From the NCBI GenBank assembly GCA_002900995.3, contig CM035306.1, positions 2,294,001-2,358,000 of the forward strand: a DNA stretch of 64,000 nucleotides. Reading direction: 5' to 3'. How positions within the stretch are numbered: the first letter of the stretch is position 1; each line of letters begins with the position of its first letter. Both the position numbers and the translations under genes were made by a program. The notes beneath the pieces are model-generated. The model searched no databases and was not told where the DNA came from. It saw only the letters and a program-made list of their open reading frames with translations. Source of the DNA: Ganoderma boninense. Taxonomy: Eukaryota; Basidiomycota; Agaricomycetes; Polyporales; Polyporaceae. Below, piece after piece: positions 12,387 to 23,190 of the stretch.

Positions 12387-12869
12387 TTGAACATGGGTAA
12401 TATTGGTGGAGGAGCGAGATCAAAGTATGTCTTCCATTCTCCTCGAAATTTGTTGCCGTTGTCTCCTTATTGCGATGCACCGCTTATTCCTTGGTTCCTA
12501 GCTCGTAATAATTGCAACTTCAATTTTCTACTGCTTGTCTCGGCACAGCACGCTTATGACTAGCGGGATCCATCGCGAACACAGTGCAGGAAATCTGCCT
12601 TGTTTTGTGGTCGTACATGGGCAGTGATTCTCAATGCTCATTGATCGCAGAAAATGAAAACTCAGAATTCAGAAAGCAAAATAGTCGTTGACATGGAAGA
12701 TAGTACATGACATCAATATGGACTGCCACGACGGGATGGAGTGGGAAGGATTGGATACAGTTCTTGAGCACTAAGGTAGGCAGTACGACATGTTGGACAT
12801 AGTGAGCAGTTGTAGTGCACATTCGGTCTGCCGGGATCATCATACCTTGGCCAGCGAGGTGAGCGGGGC
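12387..12869. other. Convergent intergenic region
   Basis: This 483-bp stretch lies between the 3' ends of the membrane-protein gene and Argonaute A. It should contain both polyadenylation regions. No gene or repeat is seen. Confidence 0.4.
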
Positions 12870-15800
12870 TCAGATGAATGGCATCCTTTCCCTCAGGTTT
12901 CTCGGGGTCTGGAACTTGAAGTTGACCCGCCACTGCTCAAGATTGAATGTGTCGGCCATGGCGCTGGTGCTCTCAGATGCGGCATCGCTCAGGGCGGTGC
13001 CGTTCTCACAGGAGATGGCCAATCGAGTGCAGACGCGCTGCGCATTGTAGTTGGCATCGAGGAATGAAGAGTTAGCAAATGGGTCCACGTACATCAGCAT
13101 CTGAGACACAGAAATAATTAGTTGGCGCTAAGTATTTGGCAGGGAAGGTATCTGTAACTTACAGTAGACAGGTGCGGGGATTGACACCGACCTCGTTGCA
13201 CTCGCATACTGGTGGCATAGGTGGAAGGTAAGCGTCTGAATGCTGTTGTATGAGATTAGAAGGTACGTGGTCAGTGTTGACAAAGATAACTTGGTGAAGT
13301 ATAACACTCACTTCTTGATACCCAGAGGAGCCTCGTTCTCCAGTACAATGTAGTGTGCTGGGCGACTGGCTAAATATGTGTATTAGATATGAGGGTGACC
13401 ACTGGAGTTGAGTCTATGGAATTGCATACTTCCCAACAGTCCTGCATGTGACTGGAGATAGAAGTCCTCCCAGTTCGGGTTTGTGATGCTGTCATCTATG
13501 AGCAATCCAGCAGGGCAGTTTCCAGAGGTGTCTTGATCTTGATGACTAGCAGGAGAGTTAATAGGCATAGTGTTCTTCAAAAGATTGAGCAATTGGGACA
13601 CACTGCTTTGCAAAGAAGCGAACATGGTGCCTGTATAATGTTAATGAAGCCAGGTGAATGGTAAAGTTTATTGTGTACCTTTTGCCCACAACAATGAATA
13701 GAATCTTAGGATGCATAGCCTCAGGAATGCCAATCTTTGCAAATGCACCTATATTGTTTGTCAGCTGGACAGAAACTCTGGAGTAGTAAATGCGACAGCT
13801 ATACTTTTGATCATAGGTACCTCACTACTGACAACTTGCTCAAGCTCGCCCTCACTGACTCCATCTCTGTAAAACACTAGGTGCTTTGGAGGAGAGTCAT
13901 GTTGAGGTGGTAAGTGGTTTTTGCGCCAATCACGGTAGTCAGCAAGTGCTCGCTGTGTTGAAGATTCAGGTTCTCACATTAGCTTTGAAATAAACACAAC
14001 TATAATAATTTGGGCCCACCATAATCATATCTTCCAGATCTTGGATCAACTCTTGGCGGGGCAATTGTATAGAAGAGAATGAGGTCATCACACTTGCTTC
14101 AGGATCCAAAGTGGCTACAACTCCAGTAATTGAAGGTTGAGTCTTGATTCCAGGACCTGGGTGTCCTACATCTGCACCTGTTTCACATATCAGTGACATC
14201 ACTTTAGATATATGATCATGAACTCAAGAGATCAGTGGTTTTTCACCTATGATCATAGCATTTTGAAGGAAAGTGCTAACTCCTGGGTGGTTGATGACTG
14301 AGTTGACCCCACCCATACGAGAGTTAATCCTATCAAAATTGGAGGATGAGGAATTATTCATTCTGCTAAAGTAAAAACCTACTTGAGGGCAACATTGCTA
14401 CAATACTGGTCATTTGCTCTATCCCATTTTCCAGTTCGCTATGCAATTATTAGCTAAAAGTAGTTAATAAATATTGCTAGTGTCACATACCACACATTGA
14501 GTGGAAACACTTCTTTTGACATCACCCCAGTTTTTGACAACTTGGCGAATCTCTGTTCCATGCTGGGGAAGAATACATAGCACCAACTCTGGTTTAACCA
14601 TAACACCATATTGCTCAAGAGCCTTTGATAAATGTAGATTGATAGTAAGCACTCAATTTTAGATATACTAAACATATTAATGGATCTTACATCCTTAGGC
14701 TGGTTTGGATTGCCTGCAAAGATAGGTGGCATAGAGGATGGGACCTCTGTTAATAAAATTAGTGTTGGCTATTTGAAACTGTTATTTTTACAAGACATAC
14801 GCATGCCTTGTGTGAGCAAAGGGAGACTTAATGAGTACAACTTTAAAAACTATTCCAGATTAATTTAACTCACCTAGCCTCTGGAGCATCTTGACTAGCC
14901 TTTCAAGAAAGCTATGCACACTATGCTCATCCACCCTATCATAAACAACAACCATCCAGGACCGCAGTGAACTAGGTCTATAGAATTGGCGGCCAACCAT
15001 GTTCCAAGCACCAGCCTTGGGCTTGAGATGCTACAAATCAATAATAAAAAACCAGGACAATAACAGTGAAGATTTATTTTACTATTCAGTGCCTTACCAT
15101 CACTTGACCATCTCCATATTTAATTGGAGGAGGTGCAATGATTTTTCCCTTGAGCTCCATAGGATTAGGGCTTACAATGATGCCTGCATCCTTGACATAG
15201 TCTGAATCTTCATAGTTGAAAACCTGTAAATTACATAAGTGCATTATCTCAAGCAAGCATGTTGAGCCAGAGGACCACATACACCCTCTTTTACAGCTGA
15301 GGTTATTGCATTGAAGCGCTGATCAGGCTTCTGAGTTACAAAGTCCAGAAATGCCTTTTGAACTTCTGGTGGGATCTTTTTGCGGAAGACTTGGCCAGGT
15401 GGCACAGTGCAAAATTCAGCAGGGATGATAGCTGTTTTGCCAATCTTAATGCCAACATATTGAGGATATCTGACAGTAATGCCATATTTGGTCTCAAAGT
15501 GGTGCTAATAAAAATGTTACTTGGATACTACCACATAATGTGTAAAGTGAAATACCTGGACAGTCCATCTTTCATTCTCCTTGTCAAACTCTTGTAACCC
15601 AGCCTCTAAGACCAGATCAGAGATAGGACGTGGCTTGGCATATGGTGAGCAAGTTATAGAGACAAGAACTCCCTTCAGAAATGTGCGGAGGTGCCTCAAC
15701 TGCTGGTATGGGAGGTTTTGCAGGTTCCTTGCATCTCTTAGGCCAAGATGCTGCATCATCACAGTGATGAGTGGTCCTGAATTATACCTTTATAAAAACA

Positions 15801-16691
15801 TGTCAAGGACTATAGGCTTCAAACTATGCATATGGCATACACTAATGCATGAGAGACATCAATATTGATCATCAGGTGCCCTAAGGTTGGCCTAACACTT
15901 CTATATTAGCAATATATGGGTTTAATGCACTAATAGCTTCAATTTAAGTGAACATTCTTACTGAAAGAAGCCTCTCCAGGCTGATAGCCCAAGTCTAAGT
16001 TCCCGGGAGTTTTCATTCACATAGAATGATCTAGAATCTGCTGGAAATCCATGTCGGATGTTTGGAGCCTGGCGTACAATCAACTGGAGGAGATTCAGTG
16101 ACTTCGCATGCAGATCACTGGGGTCATGTGGGCTCCGCTTTTGTGTAAGCAGCCGCACTGCACTGGAATAAATGTTTGAGCAACAGTTATAGTTATGATT
16201 TAAATGTACACACTCAGCATTGATGGTAGCCACCCTGGTAATAGTAACAATGTGGGTTGGAGTATCCTTCCTTGGATTCATGAAAACATTGAACTAGAAA
16301 TAGGTTAGATATAGATATATTCTTATAAACTAGTAGTCACCTGTCTGGAAGGTATATCCCTCTTGCAATACAAGATGCTTCTTCCATCAAATACAGGGCG
16401 TGGGTTGAAAACCTCTGCATTGTCTGACTGAAGACGATCTATAATTTCATAGTTTTGTCTCTTTGTCAAACATTGAGGCTCAATTCCTAGGAAAGAGTGA
16501 TAATAATCATTATAAGATATTTCCTGATGGTTTACAAATGTCCTTTACCAACTAGATAAGCATTCAAGTTGTAAGTATGTTTTCTGCTATACAGTAACAT
16601 TGAGCTTACTATCAAACTGAAAATACACAACAGCAGGTGTTTGCGTAATCCTGAAGGCATTTGTGTACACAGAAATATTGTGGGTCTCCAT
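12870..16691 (-). CDS. Argonaute protein A (ArgoN-PAZ-MID-PIWI)
   Basis: Argonautes bind small RNAs and silence matching transcripts. ATG 16691 gives METHNISVYTNAFRITQTPA, the usual N-domain start. Downstream come FNPRPVFDGRS, RHGFPADSRSFYV, LGLSAWRGFFQ and SVRPTLGHLMINIDVSHAL. The PAZ/L2 region follows (FLKGVLVSITCSPYAKPRPI, YPQYVGIKIGKTAIIPAEFC). PIWI has the first catalytic Asp in GADVGHPGPG (near 14165), the second in HLVFYRDGVSEGE (near 13870) and the His in SRPAHYIVLENE (near 13350), so a slicer-type D-D-H set is present. The protein ends QTPRNLRERMPFI. About twenty short exons are needed; no disabling mutation was found in the exons read. From about 13390 through the promoter the gene is AT-rich and CpG-poor, unlike its last exon (12870-13100) and its neighbours. 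It is paralogous to Argonaute B, 6.5 kb away on the same strand. Confidence 0.88.
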
Positions 16692-16900
16692 GGCCTAGAT
16701 TATGGTCAGCTATGAACATCTGCTGGAGAATAAAATATAGATACAGGAAGAGTGTCAAGTGATACACTGGGAGCAGGATAGGGGAGGGAAGTAGGTGGAA
16801 GTCTGAGGATAGGGTAGTACCAGGGAGTGCCGTGGACATCACCCCCGAGCTCAACAGGAGTTATATAGTGTTAGCATTTGTTTTGTTGCTGCGGCAAATC
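13390..16900. other. CpG-depleted AT-rich tract over Argonaute A
   Basis: A hand count gives 4 CpG in 14221-14820, against 34 in the same length at 27061-27660. The tract covers most exons and introns of Argonaute A and about 200 bp upstream of its start codon. It stops short of the last exon, which contains many CpG. Boundaries are approximate. Confidence 0.75.
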
Positions 16901-17381
16901 TCTAAATGACGCATCAGTGCAACACATTGTGCTTGTGGGATGTGGGAGGCTGCGGCAGAAAGTAAGGCTGTGAAGGTTTCCCATTACATCCTGGTCCATG
17001 ACATATAGAGTTAGATGATGACGACTCACTAGTCATTCGGAGTGCGCCAGTTTGATGACTCAAGAGATTGAGGCCAGGGTTCAACTTGCATTGGAAAGTC
17101 TACAAATAAGGCAGGAGTGTGAATATCGTCCAGGCGGAAGAACTCCCTTTGATCAATTGCTGTGCTAGAACAGTAAGTGAAGCAGAGGGTCGCCGCACCT
17201 ACCTCCAAAGTCCGAAGGTGACACTGATGAGCCACAGACACTCATGCCTGCCTATAGACAACAAAGTATTGAATGCAAATGTGTTGCTCTTGTGTCACAA
17301 GACAATGGAGACCCCAATCTAGACAAACATTATCCCCTCTGAGCGTAACACCCTTCACCTGAGACGTCCCACTCGTACAAC
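16692..17381. other. Argonaute A upstream region
   Basis: These 690 bp lie upstream of the Argonaute A start codon. The first 200 bp share the CpG-poor composition of the gene; beyond about 17030 CpG returns. No gene is recognised. Confidence 0.4.
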
Positions 17382-18199
17382 CTAAGCATTGACATGAGAC
17401 CAGCTTCTGGAGATTGCATTGAAGTCAAAGCACTCACTTAAATAGCAACTCACTCCCTGAGAGCTTAGCGTGGATGAACTTGTGTCCAATTCCTCCAAAT
17501 TGAGGAATCGCGAATACTCCACAACTTCACATCCTAACACAAGGCCGCCTCGCCGTCGAGGTAGCAGTACCTTGTTCAACGACACTATTCCTCCGGGCCG
17601 GGTGGAGCGAGGAAGTTGGACAGGGAAGATATTTGTGACACTCCACTGTCGGGTGCCTGAATGCTGGCCGCATCGTGGATTTGCAGGAGGTGATCTGTTC
17701 GAAAACACTATGTAGTGAAGTTGTCAGATAGTTGAAACTCAGAAACAATCACGCGTGAAGAAAAGCCCACCGGATCAACTTTCCCTACATAAGCTCCGGG
17801 ATGGCAGATCTCAAAATCGTGCGGCATTTGGGTACGTCGGACATAGGACACAGACCCTGAGAAGCATTCTACAAAAGAAAGTTCGCGACGGATTGGGGCA
17901 GCTGTGAAATCGCCTTTCACAACGTAGGACTAGTTGTCCGAACCTCGACGGACGGTTTCGCGAACTCCAACGGTGTAGATCACGCCAAATCCTCCGCGAT
18001 AGCCTTGCTCCGGGAAGATGAAGTTGATCGTGGATTGATTCGTCGTGTACGCAACTGCTTCGAGGACGTGAGCAGTAGTTATGGCCCGAGCTGTGCGATG
18101 TGAAGAACTTGGCACAAACTGGAGAAGGATCGAGAATAGTGAGAGGGTGAATGTATTGGACAAAACGAGAGTAGCGGGAATAAGATCCACTAGCTCCAT
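17382..18199 (-). pseudogene. Unrecognised gene, probably broken by an in-frame TAG
   Basis: From ATG 18199 the frame reads MELVDLIPATLVLSNTFTLS (hydrophobic, signal-anchor like), then FIFPEQGYRGGFGVIYTVGV. It meets TAG at 17930-17932. The same frame continues at once as SYVVKGDFTAAPIRRELSF...GKVDPVGFSSRVIVSEFQL to a stop at 17708. A third block (SPPANPRCGQHSG..LVLGCEVVEYSRFL) follows in another frame to 17382. Either the TAG disables the gene, or it lies in an intron with a weak donor (GTGATC, about 54 nt, ending exactly at this TAG). No homologous family is recognised. It lies in the gene-poor spacer between the Argonautes. Confidence 0.35.
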
Positions 18200-18925
18200 G
18201 ACTCACCGGCCTCATGTGCGGATCTCTGATATCCTGCCAGATACTTTCAGAGTTAGAGTTGTCGAGCGTGCGACATGGAACGGGGCACGACGTGGAGGCC
18301 GGGGGGAAGGGGAAGGGAGGAGTGTCTCATCTAGCACGGTCATGGGGTGCATTTCGGCTTTGAAGGAAGTAGGGACTCGTCAGTCTTGTGGTGGCCTTAT
18401 AGGGAGCGGTGGAAGAGCGTCCTTGATCTGTGATCCATGTCATCGACGAGCTCTGTAATGAAACAAAGGTGTCAGGCTTACGGCGGTTGGTCGTTGAGTC
18501 TGGCCTTGAGTTCACCCTCGAGCAACTGCATTCGTAGTAAGGTGACGGAAGGCTGTGGCCAGGCCTGAAGACAGTGGTTCGCGATGGAGCTCGGACGCAA
18601 TGACAGATGAGGAGGACAGAGCACCAGCTAGGTGAGAGAAGGACCGCCTGTACTGACGGTCAAGTGGGCAAAAGCGAGATCGCTCCAAGTGGGCGCTCGA
18701 TTCAAACGCCCGCGTGGGATCTCAAGCGCTCAGCTTGGGCTCGTCGAATCTCGATCGACCACTGGCGTCAGTGCTCGATTCCCGTCGTCCAAGTCGACGT
18801 TCCCGACAACCGTGACTGCTACTGGGCATCGACTTTTGAATCTGTCTCCTACCGCCCCATCGTTTTTCTGACGACCTCTTGTATGCCTGTGCTCTTTTCT
18901 TGTTCTCTAGGCAACTTCATGCGTC
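18200..18925. other. Intergenic, no gene seen
   Basis: These 726 bp separate the possible broken gene from the CmcJ-like fragment. Open frames on both strands are short and show no family motif. The missing 5' part of the CmcJ-like gene is not detectable here. Confidence 0.4.
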
Positions 18926-19348
18926 CAGTCGGTATGGAGCATTGTCAACCTATGGCGATATAGGCTTCCAACTCGCCATACGCATGCAGCTACCTGGTGA
19001 GTGTAGTCCAGTTCCCTCCCCTTAATTGCACTCCTCGTCCTCGCCATCGCCCTCGCGGACTGGCGCACCCTCCCGCGCGACGGCTCAAACCTCGTCGCGG
19101 TGAAGTTCGTGTACCCCGACCGGGTGGGGAGCACGTTCGGCGTGCGGTACAGCTCCGGGATGCGGTTCTACTACCTCGGGGACCAGCGTCCTGAGGAGGT
19201 CCAGCTGATCAAGATATTCCACTTGGAGGAGCAGGCGGGAAGGGCACGGCTGTGCCCGCACTCGGCGTTCAGGGACCCGGGGAGCACGCCAGACGCGCCG
19301 ACGAGGCAGTCGATCGAGGTCAGGGCGATTGTGTTCGACGAGGAGTGA
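18926..19348 (+). pseudogene. Fragment of a CmcJ/AsaB-like oxygenase-family gene
   Basis: The 3' part of a fungal CmcJ-type (GA4 desaturase/AsaB-like) oxygenase-family gene is recognisable. QSVWSIVNLWRYR near 18926-18964 corresponds to the family's NLWRPI motif. After a disrupted stretch come ALADWRTLPRDGSNLVAVKF, YPDRVGSTFGVRYSSGMRFY and LGDQRPEEVQLIKIFH. The final block is ARLCPHSAFRDPGSTPDAP, TRQSIEVRAIVFDEE and a stop at 19346-19348. The parts are in different frames, an in-frame TAG precedes the second block, no good intron joins them, and no 5' half is found upstream. Family members act in fungal secondary metabolism. This copy is most simply a truncated relic, although a small spliced gene cannot be fully excluded. 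Confidence 0.6.
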
Positions 19349-19924
19349 ATGGGCCTCAGGGCGCAGGCCAGTGCAACAGACAGCGCAGGAATTCGACAGT
19401 ACAGGTAGAGACGGGCATCACCTGGATAACGTGCTCCTTTCCTGAAACTATGCATTTGCTATAAGGGAGCTACGGAACCTGAGTTGCCAGACAAAATCCA
19501 TACAAATATACACGACCCCGGTCGTAGTAGGATATGCGTCTTCTTGCGCGTGATGCTTCACCCAGCAACCTTCAGCCCTCTCATCGCCTTCGTGGCGGCC
19601 TCGACGCCCTGTACATACAGGAGACGAGCAAGGGCGCTTATGGCAGACCACCACGAATTAAAGCCACCGCATCGCAGCTCGCGTCTGCACCACCTCCTCG
19701 CGCTCGCTCATCCATTGGACTCCCTTCCTGCAATCAACGTCCACCTCAACTCCTGCTTGGCCTCAGCTGATTAGTCGCCCCTCGCCGCGCCGCTGGAGTC
19801 GCGCTCGGACCTCGCCCGCGGGCAAACGCGAGGACGGGTTTGGTTGCCCCCTGCATTCGCCGGCTAGCCTCGACGCTTCCAGATGTCGCCTCCAGCGAAA
19901 GAGGATCTGGTGAATTTACGTATA
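19349..19924. other. Spacer before the transposon, no gene seen
   Basis: This GC-rich stretch lies between the CmcJ-like fragment and the inverted-repeat element. It ends in the TA (19923-19924) that forms the left target-site copy. No coding feature is supported. Confidence 0.4.
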
Positions 19925-19948
19925 CAGTCTTTAACCGGTCCTCGGGCC
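19925..19948 (+). repeat. Left terminal inverted repeat
   Basis: The 24-bp left end starts CAGTCTTTAACCGGTCC and directly follows the TA target-site copy. It matches the reverse complement of 20561-20584 at 22 of 24 positions. Confidence 0.8.
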
Positions 19949-20560
19949 ACCATGGGTCCTCGGGCCACTTCACCCTTTGCGAGCTCCCCCCTGTTTCTCT
20001 TGCCACAAAATTATCTCTCATGCATCAGAACCTGTTTCACCAAACCACTCAAAAAAACTGAGGGCGGGAGGGGCGAAATAGCACGTTCTAAGGCGATTGT
20101 TACAGTAATACAGCGAGAAAATGAATTTTGGAGGGCAGATCTAGCACTATGTTCTCGACCACGTAGTCCCAAATTTATGATGAAGCATGAACATGTTCAT
20201 GCCAACCATTTTGTGTCCTAAGTACTGGGAGTTGCCATCGGGGACGAACACAATGCGTTGAATATGCCTCGGACGGTGGTCCTTGGGCCACCAGACGGCG
20301 CTAATAAGCCCGAAATACTTAATCGAGTGCTCGGCTAGCATCGGTTAGATCAATTTCGTACCAAATACGGGTGGCCCGAGGACTGAAGAAGTCGCGATAA
20401 GGGATTTTTGTCAAGATGGACCTCGATCTCTCCTAAGCTGCCCTCTGCTCACCACATAATTCGACAGGCATATACTCTGGTATGCATCCTAATGGACTGT
20501 AAACTTACGTTCGCGGAAAATGAGGATGGGGGAGCATAGTAAGGCGGCCAAAAATTCATA

Positions 20561-20584
20561 GGTCCGAGGACCGGTTGAAGACTG
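20561..20584 (-). repeat. Right terminal inverted repeat
   Basis: Read on the minus strand the right end starts CAGTCTTCAACCGGTCC. It is directly followed on the plus strand by TA. Confidence 0.8.
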
Positions 20585-23190
20585 TACCAGCGTACTTACC
20601 ATCTTCCGTCTACTGTACAAGTGTCCCACCGGCCCGACCACCTCCCGTCTCGAACGCACGCACCAGCGGACTGCAAATCGCCCGTGTTCATCTCTGCCAT
20701 CTACACACTGGAAATCACAGTCACGAGGAAGTATTTGAACGCGGGACAGCAGGGTTACGCACCTGCTGATCGGCGAGATTGGTCCCAGGTGAAGTCCGCT
20801 GTCCTCTGCACGTCTCCGAGCGCAGTCCTTGTCCGCCGGGAGCCAAATTCTCTCGTCCTCGGCCAAGCTTCTGTGCTCAGTCTCGCTGTGACCGCTCACG
20901 AAAGCCAATCTCGACGCCTTGGCGTGTTGGTCGCGGCGGTGAACAGGGAGTCTGTAAATGCAGGTCAGCACACGTCCCGAAGAACGGGGCTCGAATGATT
21001 GTTATCGTGAACCTACTCGACTGGCACCACATTGCACCATGATGCCTTGCCCATGTCGTCAGCAGCTGTCTCTGCACGGAGATCGAGACCCGTGTATCTC
21101 CACATTCATTGGAGTAATATGTACACCATCGAAGCAAGGGCGTCGCGTTGAAGCGACACCGAGTTTCCGCTGGTATGGCGCCCCAAGTGCCACGGCGTTC
21201 ACGTCCGCTTTCGAGATTCATGCTGTTCGACCACTCGAACGGGCCGTATACGTCTTGGACGGCCTATCTGTAGTCCTTACGCTTCATTGGAATCGCCTGG
21301 CCCACATGGCTGTTCATGGACTGCGGGCGCCGGTTGGCATATTCTCCGGACAGCGCGTTCCATGAGATTCGTTCGACCTCGCCGAGGCTTCGAGAGACCG
21401 GGTACGTTCGTCTGATAGGTGAATTCGGACTATATGCATGTGCGTTAGAGCGTGTTCCCAGGAACAGGCCCGGGGCTCGACTCCTTGAGTCATGCGCGAC
21501 TTACTTATGTGGTGCGACCACGTTGCATCGCAAGTCCCTTCCTACTGCTCTGACAGCCGTCCCTGTCGTCTTCGGGGTCCGCATGTCTCCGTATGGAAGG
21601 CAAGAATATGCATTTCAGACATCCGTGCCGTGATCGCGCGATCGCGGGTGACCAACGGTACAGCACCTGGTGAATGCACCCTCTCATCGACGCTCAAGAT
21701 CTGCGTCATTTAAGAATGAACCTACATCTAGCGTCTCTGGCCTGTTCCTTTGTCTACGTGCGAGGGCCTGGACAGTGTGTCAGTCGTGAATCGTCCATAC
21801 CAGCAGCAAACAGCATGATTTACATAGAGACTTGGAATGTCAGGCTCACTGTGCAGCATCGACGTCACCGCCGTCCCACCATATTCATCCAGCCGCAGGA
21901 GAGCAAAGGCAAAAGGTGCATACATGCATCGTTCCGCTGGGATTTGTTGATTCCTGGCGTGCGAGAGGGACTCTGCCTCTGCGTGTGCGGGGGAGGCTGT
22001 TCATGTTTGCGTCCAGCCAGCAGTACTTGTGGTGCTGTCACCCGAGAGCGTTAGGCAGAAGTTCAGAGACGTCAACGCACTGCGAGGTTGAGCAGAACTC
22101 ACGACTTCCACCGCAGACTGTGCATAGCAGTGTTGAACGCTGCCGCCGGTGCCGATGCTTGCCACTTGGGGGCCCGCATGCCGATGCTATCGAAGCGATC
22201 GAAGCCATGGCATCAGCACGACACCGCGAAGGCGAACATGATAGTAGGGCTTACTAGATGGAAACGCTTAAGAGCGCTAGAGCAGCGGGCGCAATCTCGG
22301 TAGGGCAGCTGATCCTTCAGGACAAGTAGCGTCTGTCTGAGGGGTGCGATCGGGCATACACGACGAAGAGAAGCCCAGTGTTGGTGCAGCATCCAGTGCA
22401 GTGAGAGAGAGTGGTGGGTGGCTTACTTTAAAGCAACCCCCGAGCATTTGCAGTTGATTCAGGGTGTCAAATTTGGGAGGGAGGGTATGACGATGGTCGT
22501 CGACCCGAGGTCGAAAGACGGTGCCACTGGCCAGGCCATCAGTAGTGTCATGTACGATCTGGCAGAGCGTTCTTCTCACAAGGATGAGGCTGAGAACACC
22601 ATGGCGTGTGCCGCAAGGCATGCCAACGGCGAAGCAATGATTATAGACGAACGAAGGGCTGAAAGATGAGACTGGGGAAGCGAGGACGCAAGTGCGTAGT
22701 GCCAAGGGGCAGAAACACGGAGACTGCAGCCAACGAAAGACAGCCATACGCGAGAGCAAGGCCGTCGACAGCCCATCCTCGGGCCGCATACAAGTCGTGG
22801 ATGAGGGGACAGGAGCGACTCGATCGACGATCACCCTAGTCCGACTGTGCCCGCACCTTGTCGGTAGGCCTGGCCGTCGCGTCCAGTGGCAAGCGCCGCA
22901 ACGTGAACGTCGCGTCAGGCACTCTACATCGATCCCTCTGGAGCTCCCTACTACCTCTGATTGAGGGTGATGGTGCAACTACGGGCATAGTCCAAGCTGG
23001 CAAGCACAATACCGGCCGCATTCATGCGCTATAGCGACGAGACCGCTATGGCGCAAAGTATCTTCCACATGAGTGGCCTAGTGTTCTATTACAATAGCAT
23101 TATCATTGTAATGTACAAACAGCATCAGATAAAGGGAACAATATGAGTCTATGCTCAGTTCCAACAAACTAGGTCAACAAAATAACTAGA
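20585..23190. other. 2.6-kb CpG-rich spacer downstream of Argonaute B, no gene seen
   Basis: No frame here carries a recognisable domain. The longest (22277-22978, minus, 233 codons) overlaps another open frame on the opposite strand (22418-22669) and looks like chance in GC-rich DNA. CpG is common up to about 23060 and then drops abruptly 130 bp before the Argonaute B stop codon. Confidence 0.45.

Larger units (their letters stand above)
19925..20584. mobile_element. Non-autonomous TIR transposon (MITE-like) with TA target duplication
   Basis: This 660-bp element has 24-bp terminal inverted repeats (consensus CAGTCTTYAACCGGTCC then TCGGRCC) with two mismatches. It is flanked on both sides by TA (19923-19924 and 20585-20586). 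TA duplication and CAGT termini are the hallmarks of Tc1/mariner-like elements. No transposase-length frame exists; the longest internal frame (20147-20341, minus, 64 codons) has no DDE signature I can see. Extra copies of the motif GTCCTCGGGCCAC lie just inside the ends, as expected for subterminal transposase-binding repeats. It was probably mobilised in trans by a full-length relative elsewhere in the genome. Confidence 0.78.

Noticed and set aside
12870..16691. Argonaute A as a RIP-killed pseudogene
   Set aside because: Despite the AT-rich, CpG-poor composition the exons stay open and the PIWI catalytic residues are intact.
21430..21500. Possible tRNA B-box (GGGCTCGACTCC)
   Set aside because: No A-box or cloverleaf upstream.
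22277..22978. 233-codon minus-strand open frame between the Argonautes
   Set aside because: No domain, Cys/Pro/Arg-biased composition, and a competing open frame on the other strand. Consistent with chance in GC-rich DNA.
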